Shown here: positions 50,301-60,174 of the stretch, one piece after another
Numbering within the stretch: the first letter of the stretch is position 1
Layout of the letters: each line of letters begins with the position of its first letter
Source of the DNA: Anas platyrhynchos
Lineage: Eukaryota; Chordata; Aves; Anseriformes; Anatidae
Reading direction: 5' to 3'
Length of the DNA stretch: 64,000 nt
Assembly: GCF_047663525.1 (NCBI RefSeq)
Contig: NC_092606.1
Location: 3,470,501 to 3,534,500, forward strand
The notes under the pieces: model-generated
Told to the model about the DNA's origin: nothing
Seen by the model: the letters and a program-made list of their open reading frames with translations, nothing else
Databases searched by the model: none
Program-made: the position numbers and the translations under genes

Positions 50301-51102
50301 ACCTTCAATGTTGTGAGCATTTAACGCTTCTACAGCATCTACAGCAATCAGTTCTTCATCATCAGTATTTCACTTGCTAGTTAGGCACACAAAGTTTGAA
50401 ATGTCCTAGATTGTTAGTTTAGGAAATATTGATGGTAATTTTTAAACTCAGAGCTCTAGAGGTAATGTGGTAATGTTATTTGCACAGCATTAGCATATAT
50501 GACCCTATTTTCCATCCCAAAATTACTAGGATGGTAGGAGCATGCTTCAGGCTTTGAAAACAATGTTTTCTCATCACAAAGAGGTTCCTGTGTAATAGAC
50601 CCAGCAGAGCAACAGAGTTCAGGCTGGTTTCAAGTGCAACTTGATGGATCTAGCCAAAGGGATCTGTAGCGCTCAATTCAGCATGCTGACAAAACCAGAG
50701 CATTCTCTTTGAAGTGTTGTGACTGTGTATGCTTTTGGTTTTGAGCTGAATGCTTTTTTTGTTTTGTTTGTTTTTTGTTTGTTTTTGTTTAGATGCACAC
50801 CCTGAAGATCAGAAATTCCACTTACGGAAACGGCTGTCTTTGCCTTCTCCATCTAGGTGAGCATCTCCATGAATTAAATTGGGCTTTTTGCAGAAATTTA
50901 TGTATTCTCTCTCTGCGTGAGATACATTTCTTGTCTTCCATGCCCAGGAGGCAAGAGCTGCAATATAAAATTCCATTCTCTTCAACTTGTACAGCTTGAT
51001 ATAAGAAACAAACAACTGCATAACTCTTTTAAACTATTTTTACCTCTTTTTTTTTTTCCTTACAGGATAATTGTTTTGGATCAGAGCAGCTGTCCTACAT
51101 GA
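23254..51102 (+). CDS. TEX14: TEX14, intercellular bridge factor, kinase-like (complete model)
   Basis: Thirty-one coding exons joined in phase give about 1535 codons (human about 1497 aa). The order is a short N-terminal segment, ankyrin repeats (exons 2-4), a kinase-like domain (exons 6-11), a long acidic middle exon 13 with the CEP55-binding motif, and a low-complexity C-terminal half ending in [11 protein letters not shown]. The start ATG at 23254 begins [16 protein letters not shown], matching the mammalian N-terminus in position and pattern. Family knowledge: TEX14 sits at the midbody, binds CEP55, blocks abscission and so keeps germ cells joined by stable intercellular bridges; mammalian TEX14 is considered catalytically inactive. 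Exon coordinates are given in the following entries. Least certain are the exon 18 3' end, exon 20 (11 nt) and the exon 28 donor. Intron 1 contains three U3 genes. Confidence 0.92.
24125..24360 (+). promoter_or_regulatory. U3 gene copy 1: snRNA-type Pol II promoter
   Basis: An inverted CCAAT box (ATTGG 24135-24139) and the octamer ATGCAAAT (24154-24161) lie about 200-225 bp upstream of the RNA start. This is where the distal sequence element of vertebrate U-RNA genes sits. A block, ttgccgtgacc, at 24300-24310 (-61 to -51) is conserved at the same spacing in all three copies and is the proximal sequence element candidate. There is no TATA box at about -30, which fits Pol II rather than Pol III. 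Confidence 0.8.
24361..24575 (+). ncRNA. U3 small nucleolar RNA, copy 1
   Basis: A 215-nt RNA gene. The 5' end aggactatactttcaggga matches the conserved U3 5' domain (box A/A' region), which base-pairs with pre-18S rRNA. A box C'/B-like region (acgaggagga, then cctgagcgcgaggc), a box C-like GATGA at 24517-24521 and a box D CTGA at 24567-24570 follow in the U3 order. The end ctgagtggt matches the human U3 3' end, and human U3 is 217 nt. Known role: U3 snoRNP nucleates the SSU processome and directs early 5'-ETS and 18S cleavages in the nucleolus. The copy differs from copy 3 at one base only. It sits in TEX14 intron 1 on the same strand. Confidence 0.93.
24600..24608 (+). terminator. U3 copy 1: 3'-box-like element
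   Basis: AAAAGCAGA matches the AAARNNAGA core of the snRNA 3' box, 25 nt after the RNA 3' end. In other U-RNA genes this element is read by the Integrator complex for 3'-end formation. Confidence 0.65.
25098..25330 (+). promoter_or_regulatory. U3 gene copy 2: snRNA-type Pol II promoter
   Basis: The element set is the same as at copy 1: inverted CCAAT (25103-25107), octamer ATGCAAAT (25122-25129, about -209) and ttgccgtgagc (25270-25280, -61 to -51) as the PSE candidate. The intervening GC-rich stretch is also strongly conserved between copies. Confidence 0.8.
25331..25545 (+). ncRNA. U3 small nucleolar RNA, copy 2
   Basis: 215 nt, with two base differences from copy 1 and one from copy 3. 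All U3 landmarks are in the same positions: the 5' actatactttcaggg domain, the hinge, box C'/B, a box C-like GATGA and the 3' ctgagtggt. Its start is 970 bp after that of copy 1. It has its own upstream octamer and downstream 3' box, so it reads as an independent gene and not an intron-processed snoRNA. Confidence 0.93.
25568..25576 (+). terminator. U3 copy 2: 3'-box-like element
   Basis: AAAAACAGA fits AAARNNAGA, 23 nt after the RNA end. Confidence 0.65.
26300..26533 (+). promoter_or_regulatory. U3 gene copy 3: snRNA-type Pol II promoter
   Basis: Inverted CCAAT (26304-26308), octamer ATGCAAAT (26325-26332, about -209) and ttgccgtgagc (26473-26483, -61 to -51). The spacing equals that at copies 1 and 2. 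Confidence 0.8.
26534..26748 (+). ncRNA. U3 small nucleolar RNA, copy 3
   Basis: 215 nt, one difference from each of the other two copies. It is preceded by ...gaggct where the others have ...gaggcc, and starts 1203 bp after the start of copy 2. Box organisation and both ends are the same. The three transcribed regions are about 99% identical, while the spacers between the genes (24610-25097 and 25580-26299) are not obviously related. Confidence 0.93.
26770..26778 (+). terminator. U3 copy 3: weak 3'-box-like element
   Basis: AAAAACAGG departs from AAARNNAGA at the last base, 22 nt after the RNA end. It is weaker than at copies 1 and 2. Confidence 0.45.
27218..28155 (+). CDS. TEX14: TEX14 exons 2-4: ankyrin repeat region
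   Basis: Exons 27218-27332, 27623-27788 and 28019-28155 encode about residues 46-185. Ankyrin-type sequence is plain: [12 protein letters not shown], then a DPN turn at the exon 2/3 junction, then [13 protein letters not shown] and [12 protein letters not shown], giving about three repeats. Ankyrin repeats are protein-binding modules. Phases run 1-2-0-2 and all sites are GT/AG (exon 2 donor gttaag). Confidence 0.9.
28547..28573. repeat. (ATCT)n microsatellite in TEX14 intron 4
   Basis: About five tandem atct/tatc units, slightly interrupted by tata. Confidence 0.8.
28769..33600 (+). CDS. TEX14: TEX14 exons 5-11: kinase-like domain
   Basis: Exons 28769-28850, 29309-29439, 29685-29798, 30241-30364, 31187-31365, 32554-32705 and 33410-33600 encode about residues 185-509. 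Landmarks are a glycine-rich start (YSFGFGK), VTVKEL in the position of the lysine strand, GFIHRS at about 365-370 where active kinases have HRD, and an SPEV segment followed by KSDIYSF in place of APE and DVWSF. The catalytic Asp is absent and no DFG was seen, so this is a pseudokinase, as reported for mammalian TEX14. The fold probably serves as a docking surface. Confidence 0.88.
33816..35313 (+). CDS. TEX14: TEX14 exons 12-13: acidic middle region with CEP55 motif
   Basis: Exon 12 (33816-33966) and the long exon 13 (34328-35313, 986 nt) encode about residues 510-888. Exon 13 is rich in Ser/Glu, then has a helical, coiled-coil-like part ([15 protein letters not shown]...). The heptapeptide GPPSSDY, encoded at 35080-35100 (residues 811-817), fits GPPX3Y. 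This is the motif by which mammalian TEX14 occupies CEP55 and prevents ALIX/TSG101 recruitment at the midbody. Confidence 0.9.
36027..40931 (+). CDS. TEX14: TEX14 exons 14-21
   Basis: Exons 36027-36133, 36636-36715, 37256-37522, 38071-38171, 38479-38592, 39188-39281, 40472-40482 and 40705-40931. They encode a Ser/Glu-rich, probably disordered region with islands recognisable from mammalian TEX14, such as [14 protein letters not shown] and EEFLTPDYF. Exon 18 has an alternative, better donor (gtaagt after 38643) that would add 17 in-frame codons. Exon 20 is an 11-nt microexon proposed because it is the only way found to join exons 19 and 21 in phase with good splice sites. A weak donor inside exon 19 (after 39274) is the alternative. 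Confidence 0.75.
42058..51102 (+). CDS. TEX14: TEX14 exons 22-31 (C-terminal part)
   Basis: Exons 42058-42185, 42969-43156, 44530-44581, 45074-45145, 45972-46049, 47571-47688, 47862-47957, 48929-49038, 50793-50856 and 51066-51102, with TGA at 51100-51102. Anchors shared with mammalian TEX14 are DIQDLSS with [10 protein letters not shown] (exon 22), [14 protein letters not shown] (exon 25), [11 protein letters not shown] (exon 28) and IIVLDQS (last exon). The exon 28 donor is a non-ideal gttagc; without it the frame would stop at 47972. Exon 23 could read through to a stop at 43288 if its gtaagt donor were skipped. Confidence 0.82.
43487..43502. repeat. (TG)n microsatellite in TEX14 intron 23
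   Basis: About eight tg dinucleotides. Confidence 0.75.
49713..49752. repeat. 20-bp perfect tandem duplication in TEX14 intron 29
   Basis: The unit tgcctgtgacacagctgtgt occurs twice back-to-back. It contains the inverted pair acacagctgtgt, so each copy can form a small hairpin. Confidence 0.8.
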
Positions 51103-52070
51103 TTAGAATGGACAGTGGAAAAAAATGTAATATCTCAAATGTTTACTGCAGCTGGTACAATATACTGCACATGAACTGCAACCTTATCTGGCCAAAAAGA
51201 CTGAATGCTCACTCTTCCTTTAGCTGCAGCAGCAAGTACTGAAAAAAATCTTAATGCTTTACTTTGTAATGCAGCTGATACTGTTTTTATATGAAGATTA
51301 TATCAGTAATGCTGCAGAACTGATCTGTTTTTGGAATATAACACCACTTAGTAAGCTGGCTATGTGTTTCCTTCTCGTTCTCTGTATATGCATGCTTTCC
51401 TAAGCAAAAGAATTTGTTGTATTATGCAGTTTTCAGTGTTACAGACAAAATGATTGTGATTCTGTGGGCTGTTTTCACTGCTCAGGCTCTCATTTAATTT
51501 TTCCATGCTGAAGTGTGGAGTGCTGTGCTACAGCCCATGTGGTGTATGTTTTTCCTTGCTCATTAAATTTAACAAGGGTAATTTCTTGTTTTCTCTTAGT
51601 GCTTTTGTGATCTAGAGTTGAACTGATTTGACTGATTAAGGGGATTAATTGCTGTGCAGAAAGTTAATGAGAAAAAGATAGTGTTCTTTCAGAGGTTGCA
51701 ACTGCACCAATACGTTCCCTGTCAGTATTAGACAAGAATATGCAAAGCTATTTCTGGTTAGCATTACATGTTGTTTAATTAAACTACAGTTTTGGTAGGC
51801 CTCATCCAAAAAAAAAAAAAAAAAAAAATCCCTGTAATTGAGTTTTGGATCAGGCTTTTGATGGGCACAGCAACTTTTTAATACTGTTCAGGTGCAGGAT
51901 GTGTAACGGTTGTCCTTATCCCTGTTGAACAGACAGCGGAATTTTAGCTGCCTTCATGTACTTGGGTGTACCACATGTTGCTTTTCCATCCCTCTTCTGC
52001 CTATCTGTAACTGTTAATTAATTGGGTTTAATGACACTAATAAAAGTTTCTAAGCTTAATGCGCTGTCAT
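51103..52070 (+). other. TEX14: TEX14 3' UTR with poly(A) signal
   Basis: AT-rich non-coding sequence follows the stop codon. The first canonical AATAAA found is at 52039-52044, with a GT/T-rich stretch after it, giving an inferred 3' UTR of about 0.95 kb. A poly(A) tract of about 20 lies at 51808-51827. Confidence 0.65.
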
Positions 52071-54241
52071 TTGGTTCTTCTGTTTTTTATTTGTTACTTC
52101 TGATCATCAAGTAAGGTATACAAGATACTGATGTACAGCTGCTCCAGGGCAGATGCTGCAAACTGGCACACTTCAGAGAGCTTTCTTCAGAAGATATCAC
52201 AAAAAAATAAAGAAGTCTTTCATCCATTTAGTTATGTCAGGGTAGTATAGAGCTGAATCACCAGCAGCAAAGAGATTATGTGGGTTAAGAGCTGTGTCAG
52301 TGCATGGCAAAAAGGGCTTACTTTCGCACATTACACAATTCCAGGCAGAAATTCCAGATTTTCTAATCTGGGTTACTGCATGTGTGTGAGTTCTGCATCC
52401 TCCCCACGGGCAGAGGAACATCATACTCTTCATATGTGCTGCTGGAACAAGATCCTGTTTTACATAGGCAAAGGACTAAGGAAAAACTAGTGTTGTGTTG
52501 CAGCTTGTTGCAAAGAACGCATGGTAATGACACATACATGCGAAAGTTAAGCCACAGGTTTTGTATGTGATCGCTTCAGGCAAAGGCTGTGTGGTTTGTT
52601 CCATGTCAGAACCTTGATGAATTAAAGAAAAAAAGTCATTAGAACTTGCTGGTCTGCAGCAGTGTGGTGGAGTGGAGTGAGCACGTGAGTTTTTACATGC
52701 ACATAATTAAAAATCACTTTGGCTTGCAACATGTGAAATCTTAGCTTCTTGGATTTCTTTCTCTATTTTATCTATCAAACCAAATGGTGAGCAGACTGTG
52801 AACCATTTTCCTATCTCTTTTTAATCTTAATGTGGAAAGTTAATATTTCTGTTGGTAGAGAGCCTTTCTCATAGCCCATAGCTTCTCTGCTCTCCTTATC
52901 GAGGCCAGAACACAGCAGTTGGAGATCTCAGTTGTTCAGCTGCTTGTACTTTTCCAGAATTACGTTTAGAGTGAATGTAAATCACCCTAATAACATAAAG
53001 CATGGACGCAAAAGCTGTAATTAACATGAAGAATTAAACAAGGACCAGTGAAAGACAGCAGAAAAGATCAGAGGGGGCCAATCTAACGCTGCCTTTCAGC
53101 CTCCCCAAGAATGAGAGGCCAATTAATTAAATTAAAACAGTGATACTGAGCTGTTCTAATTCCTCTCTAAGGCGCTAGCCTGTGAGCAGTTTTGCATGCA
53201 GAAAAGTGAGGGGAGAGGAAAGGCAAGAAACAGGGATGGAGATGGGGTGAGGATGGCTGTCCTGGCCCCCTACCACCCTGGTCTGGCCTGCAGATATTTT
53301 ATTTCTTTGAAGACCCTTGCAGAACCCTGCACGCAGTAAGGACATCAAGTGAAGGTATGCAAGGAGAAAAGAAAATGCTCATTTGCTAAGCAGCAGCCAA
53401 ATCCTCCAATCCCTTGTATCTGTCATCACACTGCATTTGTTTTGTTAATTGGTCGTTTTTTTGTTTGTTTGTTTGTTTTTTAATTATTTTTGGGACTGGG
53501 ACTCGAGGAAAAACCTTAGTCCCCCAAGGTTTTACCATCATAATGTGTGCGGATCCAAATTGTCTTTCTGCTGATCAAGATGTGGACTGCATGCTAGTGA
53601 GGGAATGAATTCGTTGAGGTGAGCAGCCGTCAACATTGCTCTCCTCTAGCCCTGTTTGTGGCTTTGCTGCAACAGCAGAAGCTGTGGAAAATGAAGGAAG
53701 GAGGAGATCAGCAAATGGTGTCGTGCTGTGGGACTTTCTACCAGCCAGTAAAACTGACAAAGCTGATGTTGTAAACATTTGCCAACGTTTATTAATTCAG
53801 TCTGCACCTAAACATACCTGCATGATTTTTCCAACATGACCTGACACTTCACAGCAAGCTCAGGCCATGCAGGCAGGACTCGGTCTACGCAGGGACAGCC
53901 AACAGACGGCTCCTGCCTCTGGCACACTCTGCAGGTGCCAGATAAAAAACAGGGAGCCTTCAGCTGAACTCCAGGGCTGAAGAGTAACTTGTGATTTTCT
54001 GCATGAAAGAAGAGTTGTTGCCGTATTTTGTCCTTAAAAAACTCCTGAGCCCCCGAGGTGAGGGTCTGGGAGGGATGGGTGAAGCAAAGGCTTGAACTTA
54101 TCCAACAGAAGGCAGTGCGGGTTGCTCTGGGGAGCAGGGTGAGGACTGCTGGGTCCCCTTGAACCGCTGCTCCCCAGCCTTTCTGGATGCCCATGTTGAC
54201 AAGGCTGCGTTGACATTTGTGCAGGCAGCAGCAGGCAGCAG
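52071..54241. other. Intergenic region between TEX14 and pinopsin 3' ends
   Basis: The two genes converge on this 2.2-kb stretch. No exon or RNA gene was recognised. A TTTG tetranucleotide run lies at about 53459-53479. The pinopsin 3' UTR must occupy the right part, but I could not fix a single poly(A) site. Confidence 0.5.
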
Positions 54242-56514
54242 TCACACGGGGTGTGACGGTGACACCTTGTTCATGGGGATGCCTGCGCGGGGCCTGGGTG
54301 TCTCTGGCGTGGTCCTTCCCGTCCCCCGGGGGCAGTAACCGCAGCACAGCATTTTCAGCAGGCAGCTCTGAAACTGGGCAGGGGAAAAAGGAAGGTTACG
54401 TGTGGGGATGGAAGCTGGTGTCTGCCTCGGGGCGGCAGGCAGAGGCGGTGGGGAGGGCACCCTGCAGCCCGTTGTGGTTTGGGTGAGATGGGGATTTATT
54501 GCCAGCCCAACTCGTGGCAGAGGCTGGCAGTTTATTGACTACAGAAGTTGCATTCCGCGTGCCCTGTATGCGAATGAGCAGTCTGCAATCTAAAACCAAG
54601 TTGCTTTGCTCCATAAAATTATGGAAGCAGAAAATGAGCTTGTGTTCGGGCTAGGAGGCTGCTGCCTCCCTTCCCGTTTTATTCTGATGCCTTTCCTGCT
54701 TGTACAGCACCTCCTGGGCCAGGTGGGCCAAGGCTTCCAGGTGGGATGGTTGGGCCCTCCCCATTTTATAAGGCCACTAAGTTGTTACCCAGAAGCTCCA
54801 GTGAATCTGTTTTCATTAGCTTATGGCTTTCTCACCTGCTTGTTCATGAAGACATAGATGATGGGGTTGTACACGGTGGCTGTCTTGGAAAAGTAGGAGG
54901 GCAAGGAGGCGAGAGCCGGCTGGATGGTGATGTCCTTGTTGGTGGCCACCACCAGGGCAAACGTGGTGTAGGGCAGCCAGCAGATGAGGAAGGCCATCAC
55001 CATCACGACCACCATTCGTGTCACCTCCCTCTCCGCCTGCTGCGTGGTGTTGGCTTCCTTCTGCTGGGCCGCAGCCTGTGAGGAGTTGGGAAGAACCAGC
55101 CTGTTGCCTGCTCCCAGCATCACATCCAGCCCTGGGAGCAGTGAAATCAGGGGACAACAGGGCTTTAACTAAGGTTTTGTGCTCCTGACGCCAAGGAGCT
55201 GGAGCGAGGTTTGGTGGCAGCACCGTCCCCATGCTCAGTGCTTGTTTAAAATAAGGGCGTGCACCTGGTCACAAAACCTGCCATGGGTTCTTCATCCTGA
55301 TGGGATGGAACACGTTAACTTGCCTGTCAGTGACAAATTGCCTCTGCTGAACCTACAAAACCCCACAGGACTGCAGGCCCAGTACTTGAACACGGGATCC
55401 TGGCTGGCTGTGCAGAGGCCCCGCAGCACTCACCGCTCGCAGGGTCATGACCAGGTTGGTGTAGGAGAAGAGGATGAGGCCGAGGGGCAGCACGAAGCAG
55501 GCGACGAACAGGGCCAAGATGTAGCTGTTGTTGTTGCTGCCGCCCGTGTACCAGTTGGGCCCACACGAGGTCCTCAGCCCTGGAACAAACAAGGTTTGAA
55601 ACAAACCGAGAACAAACGTAACGTGGAAAGCCTTTCGGTAACAGACTCCAAAAGCTCTCTTTCCCCTGAGCGAGCCTTCTTTTTCTCCCAAGCACCTCTC
55701 AGGTTTCAAGATAAGCTCCCTGAACTCTCCAGCCACCCCACGCTTGCAAACGCCGAACATGGAGGTGACGACGAGGCACTGGGTACCCCCCGAAGCCCTC
55801 CTCCCCTACCTTCGGGCACATAGCTGCTCCAGCCCAGCAGCGGCGGGGTGGTCCAGAGCAGCGACCAGCTCCAGGTGAAGGCGCAGCCGCTCACGGCGTG
55901 CCGGTGCTGGAACCGAAAGTCTCCCAGGGGCCTGCAGACCACAACGTAGCGCTCCAGCGCCAGGATGGCCAGCGACCACAGCCCCACGATGCCTGCGGGC
56001 AGGAGGAAGGATCGTGCCTGATATTTTCCTCACGGAAGGGGCGGCTGTGAGGACGTGAGGCGTTGCCTTTAGGAGACCCAGCGAGCTGCTGCCATCCCCG
56101 GGGCTCTGCAGGACGCAGCTTTGCTCAATGCCGTGTCCCCAGCCCAAGGCCGAGGCTCGTGCCCTTACCTGTGAGGGAGACCATGAAGCCCTCCAGCTCA
56201 CACATCCGCCTGCCGAACACGAAGAAGCCATTGATGTTGTTGGAGAGGCTGACGGAGCTGCCGCAGAGCGTCACCAGCAGGTCGGCCAGGGCCAGGTTCA
56301 CCAGGATGTAGTTCAGTGGGGACCGGAGCTTCTTGTACCGGATGGAAACCACAATGACCAGCCCGTTCACGACCGAGGCACAGACCACCACGACGCCCAT
56401 CAGCACGGCCACCGACGTGTACATGCTCCGCGGGGCCTGGTGGGGCCACTGGGGGCCGTCGAAAGGCCCCGGGGTCCCGTTGCTGGGAGGTGCCTGGGAG
56501 CTGCTGGGGAACAT
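54242..56514 (-). CDS. Pinopsin, pineal photoreceptor opsin (complete)
   Basis: Five coding exons: 56169-56514, 55810-55992, 55434-55579, 54836-55075 and 54242-54373 (TGA at 54242-54244). Phases join into 348 aa; chicken pinopsin is about 351. It is a seven-helix GPCR. Features seen are N-terminal [13 protein letters not shown]105 and counterion E108 in MCELEGF, ERY at the end of TM3, [10 protein letters not shown] in loop 2, retinal-binding K289 in [13 protein letters not shown], and Cys-Cys palmitoylation candidates in LCCGY. Known role: a blue-sensitive photopigment of avian pinealocytes coupled to a transducin-type G protein, involved in light input to melatonin rhythms. The ATG at 56514 gives the family N-terminus; the upstream open frame begins with TTG. 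The C-terminal tail differs from chicken most. The gene is lost in mammals. Confidence 0.95.
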
Positions 56515-56579
56515 TGGTCCTTCCTGCAGCACCAGCACTGGCAAAGCCTGTGCAGCTCACCCTCCCCAAAAGCCCCCAG

Positions 56580-56650
56580 CCCTCTTTATAAAGCCTCAGA
56601 GGAGCTTTGTGTTGAAACACCTTAAGCTTTTTTCTTAATCTGAATGGTGC
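56580..56650 (-). promoter_or_regulatory. Pinopsin core promoter candidate
   Basis: TATAAA on the - strand (56585-56590) lies about 71 nt upstream of the ATG, which would give a 5' UTR of about 40-50 nt. Some 45 bp further up is AGATTA on the - strand (TAATCT at 56636-56641), a CRX/OTX-type site of the kind used in pineal and photoreceptor promoters. The motif assignment is inference from short matches. Confidence 0.45.
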
Positions 56651-56799
56651 GGCCTCCCTCCCCATTTTATAATCAGCTCTATATTCCAGGGGGGATAAAG
56701 AGTGACTTAAACAAAAAACCTGATGACTGCCGCTGCCTCATTTAATTGAGTGGATAGATTTTGTTACGTGAGTGCCCCAGTGGCAACACAGCCACATAC

Positions 56800-57480
56800 A
56801 TATGCACATACACACGAATACATATATATATGTGGAGAAAGTCTGAAAGAGCATGAGAGCATGCTACCTATATCTACAGTTCTCTCTATAATTATATATA
56901 TATAAATATATATATACAAATAATATATACAGATATCATTATATTAATATATACAGATATATTATATATCTGTATATAGATAATATATCTTATATGCTTA
57001 CATAACCTATTGTATATAAATATTTTATACATATATATGCATGTTAAATTATATAGAAAACAAATGTAAAAAGTACATGTAATATATGAATGAATATATA
57101 TACACATGCATGCATATATTTAGTATATACAGGGAAGAGATGTCTAAATTATAAACAAAATATATGTAGAAATACAACAATTAGATATTTTATTTATGAT
57201 AATACTATAATAGACAGAAGGATGAATGTGTAGTCACGTATATGGGGGTTAGGGAGATATATCTATAGTGTGTATATATATACAGTATATAATATATAAT
57301 ATATATATAACATATATATTAATAAATTATATAATATAGTATATATAAAATTGTATACACAGCTATACATATGTATGCATACATCTATATATATATTTAT
57401 ATAGCGCTCCATGTATAGATGTATTTGTAGACACACATACATGTATTATAATACCATAATATTGCTATTTATTGTTACGT
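56800..57480. repeat. TA-rich low-complexity block
   Basis: About 680 bp consist largely of interrupted ata/tata/atat tracts with many self-complementary stretches. It includes dense runs near 56889-57060 and 57260-57400. It starts and ends rather abruptly against ordinary sequence. Such DNA melts easily and forms hairpins or cruciforms, and it separates the pinopsin promoter from the DOC2B 3' end. No gene is visible. Confidence 0.8.
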
Positions 57481-58290
57481 ATTATAATACGGTAGCATTT
57501 TGATGTATAAAAGAGTGCATCTCATGCACACACACACACGCACACATGCACATGTCCACGTAACTGTGCTGTGCCCCATGCAGGCAGCAGCATCACGTGG
57601 GGCGCAGGACACCAACAAGTAATTACGTAGGCGTGCACATTTGTAACTGCTGTGCACCTCTGTACGTGTGTGCAACCACACCTGGCTGGCGGCTCTGTCC
57701 CCATGCTCACAGCCAGTGACTGAGGGCAGAGGATGTGGGCTGTACATGCATATTTGGGCTGGAAAGTGCAGATTCTGCCCATGAGAGACCCCTGGGGAAT
57801 CTGGAGCACTGGTGGGACCCCAGCCATGGCTGGGCAGCCAGAACCACAGGGTTTTACCCCACGCACTGGGAACATGGTGACCAGCGTCTGTGGTGGAAAA
57901 ATGAATTGTCCCTAATACCCTTCTGCTGATGCAGCGCCTTTGAGTGATGAAAAGTTAATGGAAACTCCAAACACCAGAAGATTTTGTGTTTAATCCTCCC
58001 TTGCCTAATCCCCTCTCCTTGACAGTCCCCACGCAAACCTCCCAGCCCTTTTGGGGTGGGTCAGGGGCCTGGTGACAGTGGGGACACTGTAGGTACAGGG
58101 TTTGACAGCAGAACAAACCTCAGCAGCTCCCCATACGTCAGTCTAAAAACTTTGGGTTTGCAGCAAGAAAAATGTCCCCAGTGCCCGGAAATGCAAAGCA
58201 CAGTGGGACTGGGGCCACACGATGTGACACCACCATGGTACGGCCACGGGGAAACTCGAAAGCTGCACCTCCTTTTTTTTTTTTTTTCCC
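57481..58290. other. Intergenic region left of the DOC2B 3' end
   Basis: A CA-rich microsatellite (about 57526-57550) is followed by unique sequence. The open frames here (for example 57522-57875 on the - strand) have no recognisable homology or splice context. Confidence 0.5.
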
Positions 58291-58294
58291 CCTT

Positions 58295-60174
58295 TTTATT
58301 TCGGGTTCTCGTTATAAATATTAACAAATCTGACCAAAAGTACACAGATAGATAATACTGAAATACAAAATTCCTTTAGGATGCAGGTAAGGACAATTTC
58401 TGCAGCCTTCACATTGTAGCAAAACATCGGTATCAAACATTTCACAAGGCTGGCGCGACGACCACCGCTCTGCATGCAGCTGGGATGCACGGACAGTCCG
58501 CTTAGAAAAGGCTTCGGTGCAAAGTGATGAACCCCCACGTCCTGCTCCCCCGCAGCCATAAGGCAGTTTCACAGCGACATGCGCTTGAACCCGTCGCTTA
58601 CTGCTGCCAACGTTGCAGGTGGACGCTCCTGCGCCCCCAGGGGCTCAGCACCCCGAAATCAGCCCGCAGGCATCGCGGTGCTGGAGCAGCGGCAGATCAC
58701 CCGGAGCATCCTCGTGGACACGCTGCTGGCATTCAAATAAAATCCATGCATATCTGTAGAACGCATTACAAATATTAAGTTATTAAAAAAGACCCTATGA
58801 ACATTTCCCGCCCCCCCCCCCCCCTTCCATATCAAACAAGGTGTAACACTGTCGGAACTTGGAAAAGTAAACGGAGGTCTGATTGCTTTCCAAAAGTCGT
58901 CAACACCCACGCGCACACGCACACACGGATACACGGCTCAGAAGCTGTAGGTAAGAGATTGAGACCGAACGGAACAGCAGCTCTTCCGAAGGAGTCGCAG
59001 TTTAAAGGCTTCAGAAATTTCTGGCAAGGTGCAGCATTTCGCAGAAAGTTTTCACCCGTCAGTGCCTCGCTGGGTTTTGCACGAGAGCCGGCAGGGCAGG
59101 ATGCAGAGGACAACTCAGACCTGGTGCTGTACACAGCTCAGCCCTGGTATTCCCGTGCCATATGCAGGAATTTGGGCTGGAGCCGTGCATGCTGCAGCAA
59201 ATTGGGTGAGCTGGCGGCTGTGCCCGAGCTGAGCACCTCGCAGACAGGCTCAGCTTGTGGCACACAGACAGCATGCAGTGGAAACTGCCTGGCTCCTATG
59301 CAGTGGCATGCACTGGGAAAGGAGATGAAGGGAAAAGTGATAGAAAAATCCAGCCTAAAAGCCGGTTTTCCTGGAAAAACAGAGGGGCTGAGGCTCCCAG
59401 GAAGCAGCGCACGGGGAGAAGAGCAGCTGGCACAGCCCGGGGCTGCCCTGCTCGGTGTCGTTGTTTTATTCCCCGCTTTCATTCCCCACGACAGCTCCCA
59501 GGGAGGCGGCTGGGGCTGAGGCTGTCCCTGGGGGTTTGTGGGGGGCTGCAGAGGTGCTCAGCCCCTCAGCCTGCCAGCTGACCCGCACGGGTGATAGGAG
59601 AGAACAAGCACATTTCTGGAAGAGAAGCAAAGTCTTCCTAGGTTATCAGAGAACACAATCATTCCGACGGAGGAGCTTTAAATGCATAAAAGACTGTTTA
59701 GGCCCAAACCACAGAGACTGACAAACCACCAGAAATATGGCACAATCGCCTGGATAAAGTAGTTCCATGTTTTAGTGACGCCTTTTTGCTCATATTAGAT
59801 ACACGAACGAAGACTGATGCATTCATTTTTGCCACTGAATTGCAAGGCAGCAGGAAGGTCAGTCAGTACAGCGACGAGTTGGGAGAGGAGTCAGAACTGT
59901 AGTGCATGCAGGTGTGTGTTGAGAGAGTGTGTGTGTGTGTGTGTGCACGAGTGTCTGTGCATGCTCGTGAGCATGCGTGTGTGTGTGTAAGGGTGCTGAG
60001 AGGCATTCTGAAAAAGCCTTAGGGACTGGGACCCGCTGAGCACAGCGAGGAGCCTCTGCCTTGCTCCCTGGGGAGCGTGTCCCCACGGCGTGGCACGGGA
60101 TGTCCCCTCTCCCTCGCAGCAGTGCCTCGCTCCCCTCCGCCCGACGCCGTGGAGGCGAGCAGTCCGCGGGGCGC
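58295..60174 (-). other. DOC2B: DOC2B 3' UTR (inferred) with poly(A) signal
   Basis: No further exon was found downstream of the DOC2B stop codon. AATAAA on the - strand is present at 58295-58300, followed in transcript direction by a tract of purines at 58272-58287. Another AATAAA on the - strand lies near 59464. A TG/CA microsatellite cluster lies at about 59918-59988. The UTR end is inferred; a shorter transcript ending near 59.4 kb is possible. Confidence 0.5.

Noticed and set aside
53808-54347. 179-codon open frame on the - strand across the pinopsin last exon
   Set aside because: It reads the pinopsin exon in a different frame; the true exon ends at 54242 with the expected opsin tail.
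55179-55823. 214-codon + strand open frame opposite pinopsin
   Set aside because: It is a shadow of pinopsin exons and introns on the other strand, without its own coding pattern.
56515-56544. Upstream extension of pinopsin
   Set aside because: The frame opens with TTG; the ATG at 56514 gives the N-terminus expected for pinopsin.
58797-59519. 240-codon + strand open frame
   Set aside because: It lies opposite the inferred DOC2B 3' UTR, includes CA-repeat translation (His/Thr runs) and has no homology that I recognise.
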